Source of the DNA: E44-bin46 sp964354655
GTDB lineage: Bacteria > Chloroflexota > Dehalococcoidia > Dehalococcoidales > E44-bin46
Length of the DNA: 64,000 nt
Direction of reading: 5' to 3'
NCBI GenBank assembly: GCA_964354655.1
Contig: CAYHAL010000003.1
Coordinates: forward strand, 1 to 64,000
The translations under genes and the position numbers were made by a program. Below are positions 36,348 through 45,481 of the stretch, piece after piece (position 1 is the first letter of the stretch; each line of letters begins with the position of its first letter). Under the pieces are notes generated by a model. It searched no databases. It was given only the letters and a program-made list of their open reading frames with translations, and was not told where the DNA came from.

Positions 36348-36384
36348 TAACTTTCTAATAACCAGAAGAAAGGAGAGCACTACT

Positions 36385-37035
36385 GTGGCAAAAGCACAAG
36401 AGATATTAGCAGCGGCAAAAAAAGCCATTATTGACTACGATGTGGTTAAGGCTGAGGAGGTTGCCAGGGAGGCTTTGGCTAGTGGTGTTGATCCGGTGGC
36501 ACTGATAGAAAAGGGGTTTACTGCTGGAATAGCTGAGGTTGGTGACCGTTTTGATAAGGGGGAGGCATACTTGCCAGAATTAATATTGGCGGCTGATGCC
36601 ATGAAAGCAGGAACAGCAGTATGTGAGGCGGCACTCCCTAAAGGAACAATTAAGGAAAAGAAGAAGGTAGTAATAGGGACGGTGGAAGGAGATATTCACG
36701 ACATCGGGAAGTCAATTGTTGCTTCCTTTTTAGCCGCCAACGGATTTGAGGTTCACGACATCGGTAGAGATGCTCCTGCTGAGAAATTTGTGGAAACAGC
36801 TCGTGAGGTAAAAGCAGATGTGGTTGGGGCTAGCGCTCTATTGACAACAACTATGGAGCAGCAGAAGAAGATAGTGGAAGCGCTGAAAGAAGCCGGGCTG
36901 CGAGATAAAGTTAAAATAATTGTCGGTGGAGCACCAACCAGCCAGGAATGGGCTGAACAGATCGGAGCCGATGCCTATGCTGAAAATGCTGCGGAGGCAG
37001 TAGCTAAGGTAAAGCAATTAACCGGTTTGCAATAA
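36385..37035 (+). CDS. mttC: Trimethylamine corrinoid protein (MttC-like)
   Basis: 216 residues from the GTG at 36385, which follows AAAGGAGAG and gives the same N-terminus as the paralogue at 24936; the longer frame to 36310 overlaps mttB. B12-binding motif EGDIHDIGKSI, GASALLTTTM and VGGAPTSQEWAEQ. Very similar to the mtbC-like protein, so one gene was duplicated. It carries the methyl group from MttB. Confidence 0.93.
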   Translation: MAKAQEILAAAKKAIIDYDVVKAEEVAREALASGVDPVALIEKGFTAGIAEVGDRFDKGEAYLPELILAADAMKAGTAVCEAALPKGTIKEKKKVVIGTVEGDIHDIGKSIVASFLAANGFEVHDIGRDAPAEKFVETAREVKADVVGASALLTTTMEQQKKIVEALKEAGLRDKVKIIVGGAPTSQEWAEQIGADAYAENAAEAVAKVKQLTGLQ

Positions 37036-37182
37036 GGAAATCTTAGTTAAAGCACTCTGTGAGAGAATGGAGGGATTGCTATAGGCTTTAAGGCTGGCTA
37101 ATTTGGGCTGGCCAGAAGCTATGAGGTCCGAAGAGGTCTTCCCATGATTAACAGCCTATAAATTTGTTGAATGGCTCGTGGA

Positions 37183-37210
37183 TTGACATTTTATAATAAT
37201 ATGGTATTAT
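37183..37210 (+). promoter_or_regulatory. Promoter of second liv cassette
   Basis: TTGACA (37183-37188) and TATTAT (37205-37210), 16-bp spacer, about 80 nt before livK2. The rest of 37036-37182 shows no gene. Confidence 0.65.
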
Positions 37211-37296
37211 GAGAGGAATTATAAACGGAGGGAATGCCTATGATGGAATGAATAATATTGGGGTGTTGAGGATAGAAATTTTAGAGGAGGTTTTAG

Positions 37297-38769
37297 GTGA
37301 AAAGAAGAGAAACATTGAGACAAATGATTGTTGTTTCTTTGGTAGCAGCGGTGGCAATAATAATGATAACTGGTTGTATGCCAACAGCAGCGCCAGTAAC
37401 TCCACCGCCAGTAACTCCACCACCAGTAACTCCACCACCAGTAACTCCACCACCAGTAACTCCACCAGAGAAGGTAATCACAGCCAAGATAGGCTTCCTC
37501 GCCCCACTCACCGGACCAGTTGCCGGGTGGGGTCTCCCTGGACTTTACGGCGACTATATCTGGTGTGAACAACTCAATGCGCAGGGTGGTATTGAACTCT
37601 CTGACGGTACCCATGTTTTGGTCGAGATGGTCCCCTACGATGATGAGTATGTCACAGAAAAGGCGGTAACCGGTGGCAAGAAGCTGGTTCTTGAGGACAA
37701 GGCAGTCTTGGTTCAGATGCTGGGCGGAGCTGACGCTGCTGCCATTGTCCCCTGGTTTACCGACCAGATGATGCTGTCTACTACGCTACTGCCCAGCGAC
37801 CTTACCCCAGCCACACTCTACCACCTCGCTCCGATTGAGGTCTGTCCGTTCTACAATGCGGGCCATGTTGAGTGGCTGGCCGAGCATCTCCACGAATTTC
37901 GCCCTGACCTAACGGCAGATGGCATAACATTTGCCCAGGTGGCTCAGGACGACGAGCTGGGGCGACCGGGCATGGCGACGATGAACGCCGCTGCCGAGGC
38001 TGCCGGTATGGAGATTGTCTACTGGGAGCTGTTTGACCCCGAGACCACCGATTTCGCCCCCATCGTGAGCGAGATGATAGCCTCAGGGGCTGACATCCTC
38101 GACTGGGGCATCTCTTATCCCGACTATGTCAACCTGCTGACCCTACAGGCTTACCAGCAGGGCTTTACGGGACAGCTCGCATCGTGCACCCTTGATTTCT
38201 ACGACGCTATCATTGAGAAGACCAGCGTCGAGTTCATGGAGAACTTTATCTGGCAGTTCCCCGACCTCGACGACCCCATGCTGAATCCAAACCCCAACCC
38301 CTACGCCTTGATGAAGAACGAGGACTTCTGGGATGAATACCAGACGAAATATCCCGGCACTTGGAGCGCGGTGTCATATGAGTACATGTGCCAACTAGAT
38401 GAGTGGATGCAGGCGGTAAAAGCGGCTGATTCCATTGACCCCATGGACGTATTCAAGGCTTGGAAGCACCCAGAGGAAAACAACATCTACCACGTATTTG
38501 GTCGCCCAGCTACCTGGTGGGGCAAGCCCTTCTGGGGGATAGACAATGCCTTTATGGCTCCCTGGCCTGTGGTCCGGATGACAAATGGCAAGTCTCGCAT
38601 CGTGGAATACCGCGACCAGCTTGACTGGTGGGAGAGAAACAAAGAGGTCATGGTAAAGTGGAACATGGACCTTGGCGAAATGTGGTGGCAACGTATGGGC
38701 ATCGACATGAAGGCAGGCATAAAGCTGTGGGGGCTGGAGGACGAATTCGACTGGCTGCTAGAGGAATAA
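37297..38769 (+). CDS. livK: Branched-chain-type ABC substrate-binding lipoprotein 2
   Basis: 490 residues from a GTG after AGAGGAGG. Lipoprotein signal with Cys in ITGC, then a linker of repeated VTPPP units and the periplasmic binding domain (AKIGFLAPLTGPVAGWGLPG). It is paralogous to the protein at 16797-18308 and shares the aromatic-rich C-terminal half (WWGKPFWGID against MWGID). Directly follows the mttB-mttC operon, so methylated amines are plausible ligands. Ligand not determinable from sequence. Confidence 0.88.
   Translation: MKRRETLRQMIVVSLVAAVAIIMITGCMPTAAPVTPPPVTPPPVTPPPVTPPPVTPPEKVITAKIGFLAPLTGPVAGWGLPGLYGDYIWCEQLNAQGGIELSDGTHVLVEMVPYDDEYVTEKAVTGGKKLVLEDKAVLVQMLGGADAAAIVPWFTDQMMLSTTLLPSDLTPATLYHLAPIEVCPFYNAGHVEWLAEHLHEFRPDLTADGITFAQVAQDDELGRPGMATMNAAAEAAGMEIVYWELFDPETTDFAPIVSEMIASGADILDWGISYPDYVNLLTLQAYQQGFTGQLASCTLDFYDAIIEKTSVEFMENFIWQFPDLDDPMLNPNPNPYALMKNEDFWDEYQTKYPGTWSAVSYEYMCQLDEWMQAVKAADSIDPMDVFKAWKHPEENNIYHVFGRPATWWGKPFWGIDNAFMAPWPVVRMTNGKSRIVEYRDQLDWWERNKEVMVKWNMDLGEMWWQRMGIDMKAGIKLWGLEDEFDWLLEE
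37396..37470 (+). repeat. 15-bp tandem repeat encoding VTPPP
   Basis: Five head-to-tail copies of GTAACTCCACCRCCA, the last one diverged at its 3' end. They encode the flexible lipoprotein linker and could vary in copy number by slippage. Confidence 0.9.
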
Positions 38770-38795
38770 GCCAGGTATAAGCTAGACAGAGCAGT

Positions 38796-38839
38796 ACCTA
38801 GCCGGGGTGACAGGGATTAGTTACCAGCCCCGGCTAGGT
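38796..38839 (+). terminator. Intercistronic hairpin between livK2 and livH2
   Basis: 12-bp GC-rich arms (38796-38807 and 38828-38839) with a 20-nt loop, followed by a short TT. Same position as the hairpin in cassette 1, again suggesting partial termination or mRNA protection after livK. Confidence 0.6.
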
Positions 38840-38855
38840 TTGATAGGAAGTTTAT

Positions 38856-39731
38856 ATGGAACTTGCTCTACAACAAGCACTAAATGGTGCGCTCCTCAGT
38901 GTTTTTTACGCCCTGATGGCGGTAGGGTTTACCCTCATCTTCGGCGTTATGGGCATAGTGAATCTAGCCCATGGCGAGCTCTATATGATCGGGGCTTATG
39001 TGGTATGGCTTACCTACGCCCAGGGCATCTTACCCTTCCCAGTAGCAATACTAGCCGGCGCTGGCATCGTCGCTGGCATCGGGATGGGCATGGAGCGCGC
39101 CCTGTTTAGACCGATGCGAGGGAAAGTGCTGATGGGCGCTATGCTGTCGGTAGGGATGATATTTATCCTGCAGGTATTTGTAGCCACCACCTGGCACGTT
39201 GGCTTGATGAAGAACATTCCCCCGGCGATAAAAGGGTCAGTTACTATTTTAGGTGCTATAGCTCCGTGGCAGAGGCTGATAGTAATCCCGGCGGCTGTTG
39301 CCTTGATTGGAGGGCTTTGGTTCTTCCTGAGACGGACCAAGCAAGGGCGGTCACTCCGCGCTGTCGCTCAGGACCCGGAAGCAGCCGCCTTACAGGGGAT
39401 AAGCATAGACAGGGTAGGGCTTATTGCCATGGCAATAGCAGCGGCTCTTGCCGGAACGGCTGGTGGTCTGATGGGACCAATAATGAGGGTAGACCCCTAT
39501 ATGGGGCATACTGCCCTTATCATGGCTCTTTTTGTAACCATTGTCGGGGGACTGGGCAGCATTGAAGGAGCCGCGATTGCTTCCTTCATCTACGGCTTTA
39601 TGATTGCTTTCATCACCGCCTACTTTCCTCCAGAAATTTGCAGCCCGGCAACCATGGCCATCATAGCCGGCGCCCTGTTTATGTTCACCATGCTAGCAGT
39701 CAGACCAAGGGGGATACTGGGCCGTGGCTAA
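38856..39731 (+). CDS. livH: Branched-chain-type ABC permease LivH 2
   Basis: 291 residues, hydrophobic, with the family loop AVAQDPEAAALQGISIDRV and ending RPRGILGRG. Close paralogue of LivH1. Overlaps livM2 by 8 nt. Confidence 0.92.
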   Translation: MELALQQALNGALLSVFYALMAVGFTLIFGVMGIVNLAHGELYMIGAYVVWLTYAQGILPFPVAILAGAGIVAGIGMGMERALFRPMRGKVLMGAMLSVGMIFILQVFVATTWHVGLMKNIPPAIKGSVTILGAIAPWQRLIVIPAAVALIGGLWFFLRRTKQGRSLRAVAQDPEAAALQGISIDRVGLIAMAIAAALAGTAGGLMGPIMRVDPYMGHTALIMALFVTIVGGLGSIEGAAIASFIYGFMIAFITAYFPPEICSPATMAIIAGALFMFTMLAVRPRGILGRG

Positions 39732-40692
39732 AATCAGAGGCGGTTATCTTGGCTTGGCTATCCTCTTTGCGGTGATGGCAGCAATGCCCTTTGCCCTCGC
39801 TGAATACCGACTTACCACTATGCTGATGATGCTAATCTGGATTATTGTCGCCGTAAGCTACCGCCTCCTGGCAACTACCGGGGAATTCTCCCTGGGACAC
39901 GTAGTGGTTATGGGTATCGGAGCTTACTCCAGTGGCATAATGGGGCGCCAAATGGGCATACCCTTCTGGGTTAGCGCGCCCCTGGGAGGCTTGATCGCAG
40001 CTGGCTTCGCTGCGGCAACAGCACGTCCCCTGTTTAGAATGAAGGGATTCTACTTCCTCCTCGGCTCCTTTGCTCTGGGAGAAGCGGTACGGTTATGCTT
40101 CAGAGGGTTTAAGTTTCCCTTCGGAGGTGAAGGCGGGTATTGGTATATCCCCACTCCCTCAATAGGGTCATTCACCTTTCATAGCACCTTTTCCTATTTC
40201 TACCTAACGTTAGGGGTAGCAGCGGCGTGTCTCTTGGTTATGTATCTAATAGACCAGAGCCGCATCGGCAAGGCTATGGTGGCTATCCATTCCCAAGACT
40301 TATTATGTGAAAGCCTAGGGATAAACATCCTGGGATACAAAACCCTGGCTTATATCGTCGCCTCCTTCTTCGCCGGCATCGCTGGCGCTCTGCTAGCCCA
40401 CTACATGACGACGGCGAGCCCACCTCAGTTCGCTATAGGCAACATGTTACTTGTTCTGGTCTGGGTAGTCGTGGGCGGAGTGAACACCTTCTGGGGGCCA
40501 ATAGCCGGAGTCTTCACCCTGTATTCCATCCAGGAGCAGTTACGTGGCGTCTTGATAGAATATATGCCCATGTTCTATGGCATTGTCCTGATAGCAATGG
40601 TATTCGCCCTGCCTGGTGGTCTGGAGAGTTTGCCAGCTAGGATTACTGAATGGCGAAGAGCCAGGAGGGAAAGGCTAGGAACGGTTGGGTAA
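39724..40692 (+). CDS. livM: Branched-chain-type ABC permease LivM 2
   Basis: 322 residues from a GTG inside the end of livH2. About ten hydrophobic helices and the loop ESLGINILGYKTLAYIVAS. Ends in a basic tail like LivM1. Completes the permease dimer; followed by a perfect palindromic terminator. Confidence 0.91.
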   Translation: MAKIRGGYLGLAILFAVMAAMPFALAEYRLTTMLMMLIWIIVAVSYRLLATTGEFSLGHVVVMGIGAYSSGIMGRQMGIPFWVSAPLGGLIAAGFAAATARPLFRMKGFYFLLGSFALGEAVRLCFRGFKFPFGGEGGYWYIPTPSIGSFTFHSTFSYFYLTLGVAAACLLVMYLIDQSRIGKAMVAIHSQDLLCESLGINILGYKTLAYIVASFFAGIAGALLAHYMTTASPPQFAIGNMLLVLVWVVVGGVNTFWGPIAGVFTLYSIQEQLRGVLIEYMPMFYGIVLIAMVFALPGGLESLPARITEWRRARRERLGTVG

Positions 40693-40724
40693 GAGAAATC
40701 CACACTAAATCAACACTGAGGAAT

Positions 40725-40764
40725 AGAAAAAGCCTGAGTAATTATAATTACTCAGGCTTTTTCT
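40725..40764. terminator. Perfect 40-bp palindromic bidirectional terminator
   Basis: An exact 20-bp inverted repeat (40725-40744 with 40745-40764) with A-run at one end and T-run at the other. It separates livM2 (plus) and livG2 (minus), as in cassette 1. Confidence 0.9.
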
Positions 40765-40794
40765 AAACTGGTACCGTAAAAGTCTATTACCTAA

Positions 40795-41562
40795 TTAAAC
40801 TGCAAGTTCGCCTGCACCTAAGTAAGCTTCAATAACACGCTCATCCCGTGAAATCTCTTTCGGTGTGCCTTCAGCAATCTTCTTGCCAAAGTCGAGCACA
40901 GTTATCTGGTCTGATATACCCATAACCGCCCTCATATCATGCTCCACCAGTAACACGGTTACCCCTTGGTCGCGTATCTTCCTTATCAACCCCATAAAAT
41001 GATCAGTTTCTACCGGGTTCATCCCCGTAACCGGCTCATCTAGACACAGCAGTTTGGGCTCAGTAGCTACAGCCAAGGAAACCCCCAACGCTCTCTGATA
41101 GCCATGAGGGAGATTCATCGCCAGTTCATCCTTGAATTTGGCCAGTCCAAAGAAGTCAATTAACTCTAGGCATTTCCTCTTGTTCTCCGCCTCTATCTTC
41201 CCAGCAGTACCCATGAGCTTAGTGATAAAGTTCATCCCCGCGTGCAAATGGCGTGCCACCATCATCCCTTGTAGCACGGTATGGTCGGCAAAGAGGACAC
41301 TGGTGGCTTGAAAAGTCCGCACCAGACCCCTTTCGGCTATTTCATGTGGTGTAAGACCAGTTATATCCTCCCCATCATACCTAATCTTTCCTGCTGTTAC
41401 CGGGTAAACCCCGGTGATAAGGTTATACATGGTTGTTTTACCAGCACCGTTGGGACCGATAAGCGCCCTAATCTCCCCCTTTTCAACATCCATATCAACA
41501 TCACTTACCGCTGCCAAACCACCAAAGTACTTAGTTACCCCTCTTAATTCAAGTAAAGCCAT
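40795..41562 (-). CDS. livG: Branched-chain-type ABC ATPase LivG 2
   Basis: 255 residues with Walker A GPNGAGKTT and Walker B LLCLDEP. The signature region is LPHGYQRALGVS, as in LivG1 and unlike ordinary LivG. GGAGG precedes the ATG. Convergent with livM2. Lacks an adjacent livF and probably shares the one at 28819-29526. Confidence 0.91.
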   Translation of the reverse strand: MALLELRGVTKYFGGLAAVSDVDMDVEKGEIRALIGPNGAGKTTMYNLITGVYPVTAGKIRYDGEDITGLTPHEIAERGLVRTFQATSVLFADHTVLQGMMVARHLHAGMNFITKLMGTAGKIEAENKRKCLELIDFFGLAKFKDELAMNLPHGYQRALGVSLAVATEPKLLCLDEPVTGMNPVETDHFMGLIRKIRDQGVTVLLVEHDMRAVMGISDQITVLDFGKKIAEGTPKEISRDERVIEAYLGAGELAV

Positions 41563-41669
41563 AAACCTCCTCCAGCCAAAGATAAACGGGAATTTTTATA
41601 GGAGAAAAGGCAATTTTATTGAATTAACCTAACATAGCTGCCCAAGGTTGTCAAGTTCTTTTGATTTTC

Positions 41670-41715
41670 GGCGGTGGCATAGCGGGGATAACTTCAGCAT
41701 TAGAATTAGCCAATA
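41670..41715 (+). repeat. 46-bp exact copy of the hdrA 5' coding region (upstream copy)
   Basis: Identical to 42252-42297, which encodes GGGIAGITSALELANS of the HdrA-like protein. Direct orientation, 582 bp apart. Outside these 46 bp the sequences differ. Confidence 0.95.
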
Positions 41716-42221
41716 TAGGAAATTCTTGGTTGCTTTTGGGAATTCGAGGTAAACAGGAATGATATTAGCGAACGTGGTTCTGCACAGGTGTCCAATGTGT
41801 CTAAGGGTGTGCGTCTTAACAGCTCCGAACCAGGCCCACATCAGATGCATACTCGAGTCAGGGTGTCTTGACAGATCGCGTAGTAAAGCTCTGATATCGG
41901 AGACCAGTTGAGTTCTATCAGCCATCAAAGAATAGAAGCTCAACACCCGGGCTTACCCTTGCACTTGCAAACTTATAGTGATAGGACGGTGGTAGCAAAC
42001 AAACCGATGTTTTGCTGGCAAGAAAGTGATATAATAGCCCTCTGGGAGACAAGACTTTTGACTCTGAAGCATTCATCTATTTCCGGCCTAAAATGTCACC
42101 ATTTTGCTGATTACATACAGAGTAATACTGAGAAGATGGCTGATTTAACAGAACCCGGTGTTTCGCAAAGGTCTCTCACCCCTAGCGATATTACCATCAA
42201 ATATGATAGTATCTATAGAAT
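41716..42221. other. Intergenic stretch without a recognised gene
   Basis: Only short overlapping open frames occur on both strands (up to 105 codons) with no recognisable family. A TGATATAAT extended -10 lies at 42027-42035, about 190 bp before hdrA, without a good -35. The stretch may be an insertion or a decayed gene between the two 46-bp repeats. Confidence 0.4.
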
Positions 42222-43475
42222 ATGAAAGCAGATAGGTCTATTGTAGTTATTGGCGGTGGCATAGCGGGGATAACTTCAGCATTAGAATTAGCCAATAGTG
42301 GTTTCACAGTATACTTAATAGAGAAGGAGGCACGAATTGGAGGGCAAGCAGCCTCCTTCTGTTGCAAAGCCACGGAAGTTTGCTCTAAATGCTCCGCCTG
42401 CCTCCTCCCTCAAAGGATTAGTGAGATAGCAAGTTATCCCCAAATCTCAATCCTGACTAATTCAACGGTGGTGGGGGTAAATGGCGAACTGGGCAACTTT
42501 CAGGTGGAGGTTTGCCAAAAGCCCCAATATATCTCCCCTAAAAAATGCATCGCCTGTGGAATGTGCATCGGGGTTTGCCCCACCACGCCTAAGGCAATCC
42601 AGTCCCCTCCCCCCGAGGCAGTTCCTTATTCCTATTCCATTAGTGAATCCCAGTGCCTCTACCTCAAAAGGGAGGAGTGCAACCTCTGCCGGGAAATATG
42701 CCCCACCAACGCTATAATCTTTGGGCAAAAACCCGAAAGGCAAAAACTGAATAATGTGGGGGCAATCATTGTGGCCACCGGCTTTGACGTCTTTAATGCT
42801 CGAGAACTTGGCTGCCTGGGTTATGGCAGATACCCTAATGTTTTAACTGGTTTTGACCTGGAGAAGATTTTCAGAAATCAGGGCTCTCTTAAGCTTCCCT
42901 CAAATGCAAAGGAACCGAAGAAGGTCGCCTTTATCCAATGTGTCGGCTCAAGGGACGAAAATCATGGCTATTGCTCCCAAGTATGCTGCAAATATGCCAT
43001 GAGACTGGCTCGACTTATCACATATCAAAATCCTGATGCTGAAGTTACTATCTTTTACATTGATCTTCAAACCGCGGGAAAGGGCTTTGCCCAGTTTTAT
43101 AAGGAATATCAGGAAAGTATCCGATTTATCCGGGGCGTGCCAATCGAAATCTCAGAGGCTCCCTCTGATGAAGTTGAGGTGAAATTTGAGAATATTGCAG
43201 AAGGAAGGGTTGAGCGAGAAAACTTTGACCTTGTAACTCTTTCAGTAGGTATCGCCCCCAGAAAAGACTCTTGGGAGCTGGCCAAAGTTTTGGGAATAAA
43301 TCTAGAAGATGATGGCTTCTTCGACATCAAGGGGCCGCTCAATACCACAGAAACCAACGTTGACGGGGTCTTCCTTGCCGGAGCTTGTCAGAGTCCCAAG
43401 GATATCCCTGATTCAATCGCTCACGGAATCTCGGCAGCAGAAAGAGCGATGGAGGTTTTACAGAGATGCAAGTAA
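42222..43475 (+). CDS. hdrA: HdrA-like FAD/Fe-S protein
   Basis: 417 residues. N-terminal FAD Rossmann motif VVIGGGIAGITSALELA, Cys-rich insertion (CSKCSACL), a ferredoxin module (CIACGMCIGVCP and CNLCREICP) and the HdrA motif FIQCVGSRDENHGYCSQVCC. This is the electron-bifurcating flavoprotein family of heterodisulfide-reductase-like complexes, in a short form that ends before the C-terminal ferredoxin. First gene of the C1 redox operon; overlaps the next gene by 10 nt. Confidence 0.9.
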   Translation: MKADRSIVVIGGGIAGITSALELANSGFTVYLIEKEARIGGQAASFCCKATEVCSKCSACLLPQRISEIASYPQISILTNSTVVGVNGELGNFQVEVCQKPQYISPKKCIACGMCIGVCPTTPKAIQSPPPEAVPYSYSISESQCLYLKREECNLCREICPTNAIIFGQKPERQKLNNVGAIIVATGFDVFNARELGCLGYGRYPNVLTGFDLEKIFRNQGSLKLPSNAKEPKKVAFIQCVGSRDENHGYCSQVCCKYAMRLARLITYQNPDAEVTIFYIDLQTAGKGFAQFYKEYQESIRFIRGVPIEISEAPSDEVEVKFENIAEGRVERENFDLVTLSVGIAPRKDSWELAKVLGINLEDDGFFDIKGPLNTTETNVDGVFLAGACQSPKDIPDSIAHGISAAERAMEVLQRCK

Positions 43476-45097
43476 AGATGGGCGTTTTTCTCTGCGACTG
43501 TGGGGGGAGTTTAAAGAACATAGATTTCCCTAAAGTTAGGGAGAATTTAGAGGACCTTGAAGACGTCGCCTTTGTAGACATAAGCCATAATCTGTGCCTT
43601 GAAGAAGGGGAAAAAGCGATAACTTCAAGGACCCTGACTGAGAACATCGATAGAGTGGTAATCGCTGCTTGCTCACCAGAGTTCTGTGAGCGTAATTTTG
43701 CCAGGCTTCTAGAAAAGCTTAGGCTTAACCCCAATCTTCTTTCCCTGGCAAATATCAGAGAGCAATGTTCATGGGCTCATGAAGGAGATGTCACTAGGAA
43801 GGCGCTGGAACTGATAATGATGGCCGTGGATAAAGCTCGGCTGCTTCAGCCAGTGGAGAGAAAGGAAGTTGCGGTAAACAAAGAGGTCCTAGTGGTAGGT
43901 GGAGGATTCTGCGGGATGAAATCCTCTCTTGAGCTTTCCCAGCTTGGGATTAGGACTACTCTAGTGGAAAGAGAGCCGACCTTGGGGGGAAAGCTTAAGG
44001 AGCTTGAAGGATTTTATGGCTCCCAAAGAGAGGCGATGATAAAAGCAGTAGAAAAAGAGGAAAACATTGAGATTCTCACCTCTGCTGAAGTGATAGGGGT
44101 AGAAGGGAAGATAGGGGATTTCAGGGTAAGGATAAGGAGGGAGACAAAGGAAATCTTGCGAACTTTTGGAGCCATAGTTTTCGCCACTGGGTATAAAACC
44201 GAGATCACTGCTGGGGACTTCCCGCTTAAGCCGGGCATTAACATCATTTCGCAAAAGAGACTGGCCCAGATGCTTCAAACTCCAACTCTAGAAGCAAGCC
44301 CCGAAACCATAGGTTTTATATTTGACCTCTCCGACGAGAACTCTCGTTTCCCAACACTGGCCACCTTAAATAATGCCTTAGCAGTTAAACAGAGGTGGGG
44401 CAGCGAAGTTTATGTCTTCTGCAAGAACGTCAAAGTGGATAGCGAAGGAGTGGAAAAACTGTACCGGGAGGCAAGAGAGAAGGGAGTGATGTTCTTAAAG
44501 TTTGACAAGAATCCCAAGATTTCAGCAGATGACAGCCGAGTGAGAATCGATGCGGGAGATACTCTACTCGGGGAAGAGATAGCACTAACCTGCGACCTTG
44601 TGGTTGCCGAGGAGAAATTGTTGCCTGCCGAAGGTACTGAAGGTTTAAGCTCCGTGCTAAAGATAAGAACCGACTCCCAGGGTTTTTACCAGGAGGAAAA
44701 TGTGCACCTTTATCCTGTTTCCTCAGAGAGGAAAGGGATATTCTTTGTTGGAAATTGTCGAGGGGATTTAGACCTTGGCCGAGTGTTAGCAGATATTTCC
44801 AGCGTTGTTGCCATAGTCCACGAACTGTTATCTCTGGGGAAGATTATGGTGGAGGTAGAGCGGGTTAAGGCAGATCCCCAAAAGTGTGTGGCATGCCTCA
44901 CTTGCATCCGTGCCTGCCCGCACCGTGCCGTCCAACTGGTTCACATAGATAGCGAGAAAGTGGCGGCTGAAATTTCCCAGCTTGCCTGTGATAAATGCGG
45001 TATTTGCGCTGCTATTTGCCCGGCCAAGGCTATAAAATTTGAGGGCTATAGTGATGACCAAATCTTGGCTCAAATTGAAGCAATAGGGGTATCATGA
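43466..45097 (+). CDS. hdrA: HdrA-like protein, second half-type
   Basis: 543 residues. It begins with the VGVFLCDCGG-type segment normally found mid-way in long HdrA proteins, then ACSPEFCE, an FAD motif (VLVVGGGFCGM) and a C-terminal 2x[4Fe-4S] ferredoxin (CVACLTCIRACP, CDKCGICAAICP). Together with the preceding ORF it looks like a split long HdrA. The MQCVGCR-type motif is absent, so one half may be degenerate. Stop overlaps mvhD by 4 nt. Confidence 0.85.
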   Translation: MQVKMGVFLCDCGGSLKNIDFPKVRENLEDLEDVAFVDISHNLCLEEGEKAITSRTLTENIDRVVIAACSPEFCERNFARLLEKLRLNPNLLSLANIREQCSWAHEGDVTRKALELIMMAVDKARLLQPVERKEVAVNKEVLVVGGGFCGMKSSLELSQLGIRTTLVEREPTLGGKLKELEGFYGSQREAMIKAVEKEENIEILTSAEVIGVEGKIGDFRVRIRRETKEILRTFGAIVFATGYKTEITAGDFPLKPGINIISQKRLAQMLQTPTLEASPETIGFIFDLSDENSRFPTLATLNNALAVKQRWGSEVYVFCKNVKVDSEGVEKLYREAREKGVMFLKFDKNPKISADDSRVRIDAGDTLLGEEIALTCDLVVAEEKLLPAEGTEGLSSVLKIRTDSQGFYQEENVHLYPVSSERKGIFFVGNCRGDLDLGRVLADISSVVAIVHELLSLGKIMVEVERVKADPQKCVACLTCIRACPHRAVQLVHIDSEKVAAEISQLACDKCGICAAICPAKAIKFEGYSDDQILAQIEAIGVS

Positions 45098-45480
45098 ACG
45101 GGGAAATTATAGCTTTCTGTTGTGAACATTCCGCCTATGCTGCTGCTGATGCGGCGGGGAAGCAAGGACTTCACTACCCAGAAAACCTGCGAGTTATCCG
45201 GGTTCCCTGTGCTGGGAGGGTGGATATAATCCATATGCTGAAGGCCTTAGAGGAAGGCGCTGCAGCGGTACTAGTGCTCGGCTGTGAAGATGGACTTTGC
45301 CAACATCTAACCGGAAATGTAAGGGCAAAGGAGAGGGTAAAATATTCCGAGACGCTATTGAAAGAGGTCGGGATAGATGGCGGGCGTGTGGAAATGTTCA
45401 ACCTTGCCGCCAATGCCCCTCATAAGTTCATCAAGATAATAAATGAAATGAATGAAAGAATAAAGGAGCGGGAGAGGTAA
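45094..45480 (+). CDS. mvhD: MvhD-like [2Fe-2S] electron-transfer subunit
   Basis: 128 residues. Family pattern FCCEHSAYAAADAAG, VPCAGRVD, GCEDGLCQHLTGN. MvhD links an electron donor to HdrA in methanogens and in acetogen MetFV-Hdr complexes. Overlaps the HdrA-like gene and is 1 nt from metV, so all are co-translated. Confidence 0.9.
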   Translation: MNGEIIAFCCEHSAYAAADAAGKQGLHYPENLRVIRVPCAGRVDIIHMLKALEEGAAAVLVLGCEDGLCQHLTGNVRAKERVKYSETLLKEVGIDGGRVEMFNLAANAPHKFIKIINEMNERIKERER

Positions 45481-45481
45481 A

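Noticed and set aside
37219..37614. Minus-strand frames rich in WWWSY or GGGVT repeats
   Set aside because: Produced by the 15-bp repeat in the livK2 linker read backwards.
41629..42225. Two overlapping 105-codon frames read as genes or transposase
   Set aside because: No conserved motif or good start in either; they overlap on opposite strands and one includes the 46-bp repeat.
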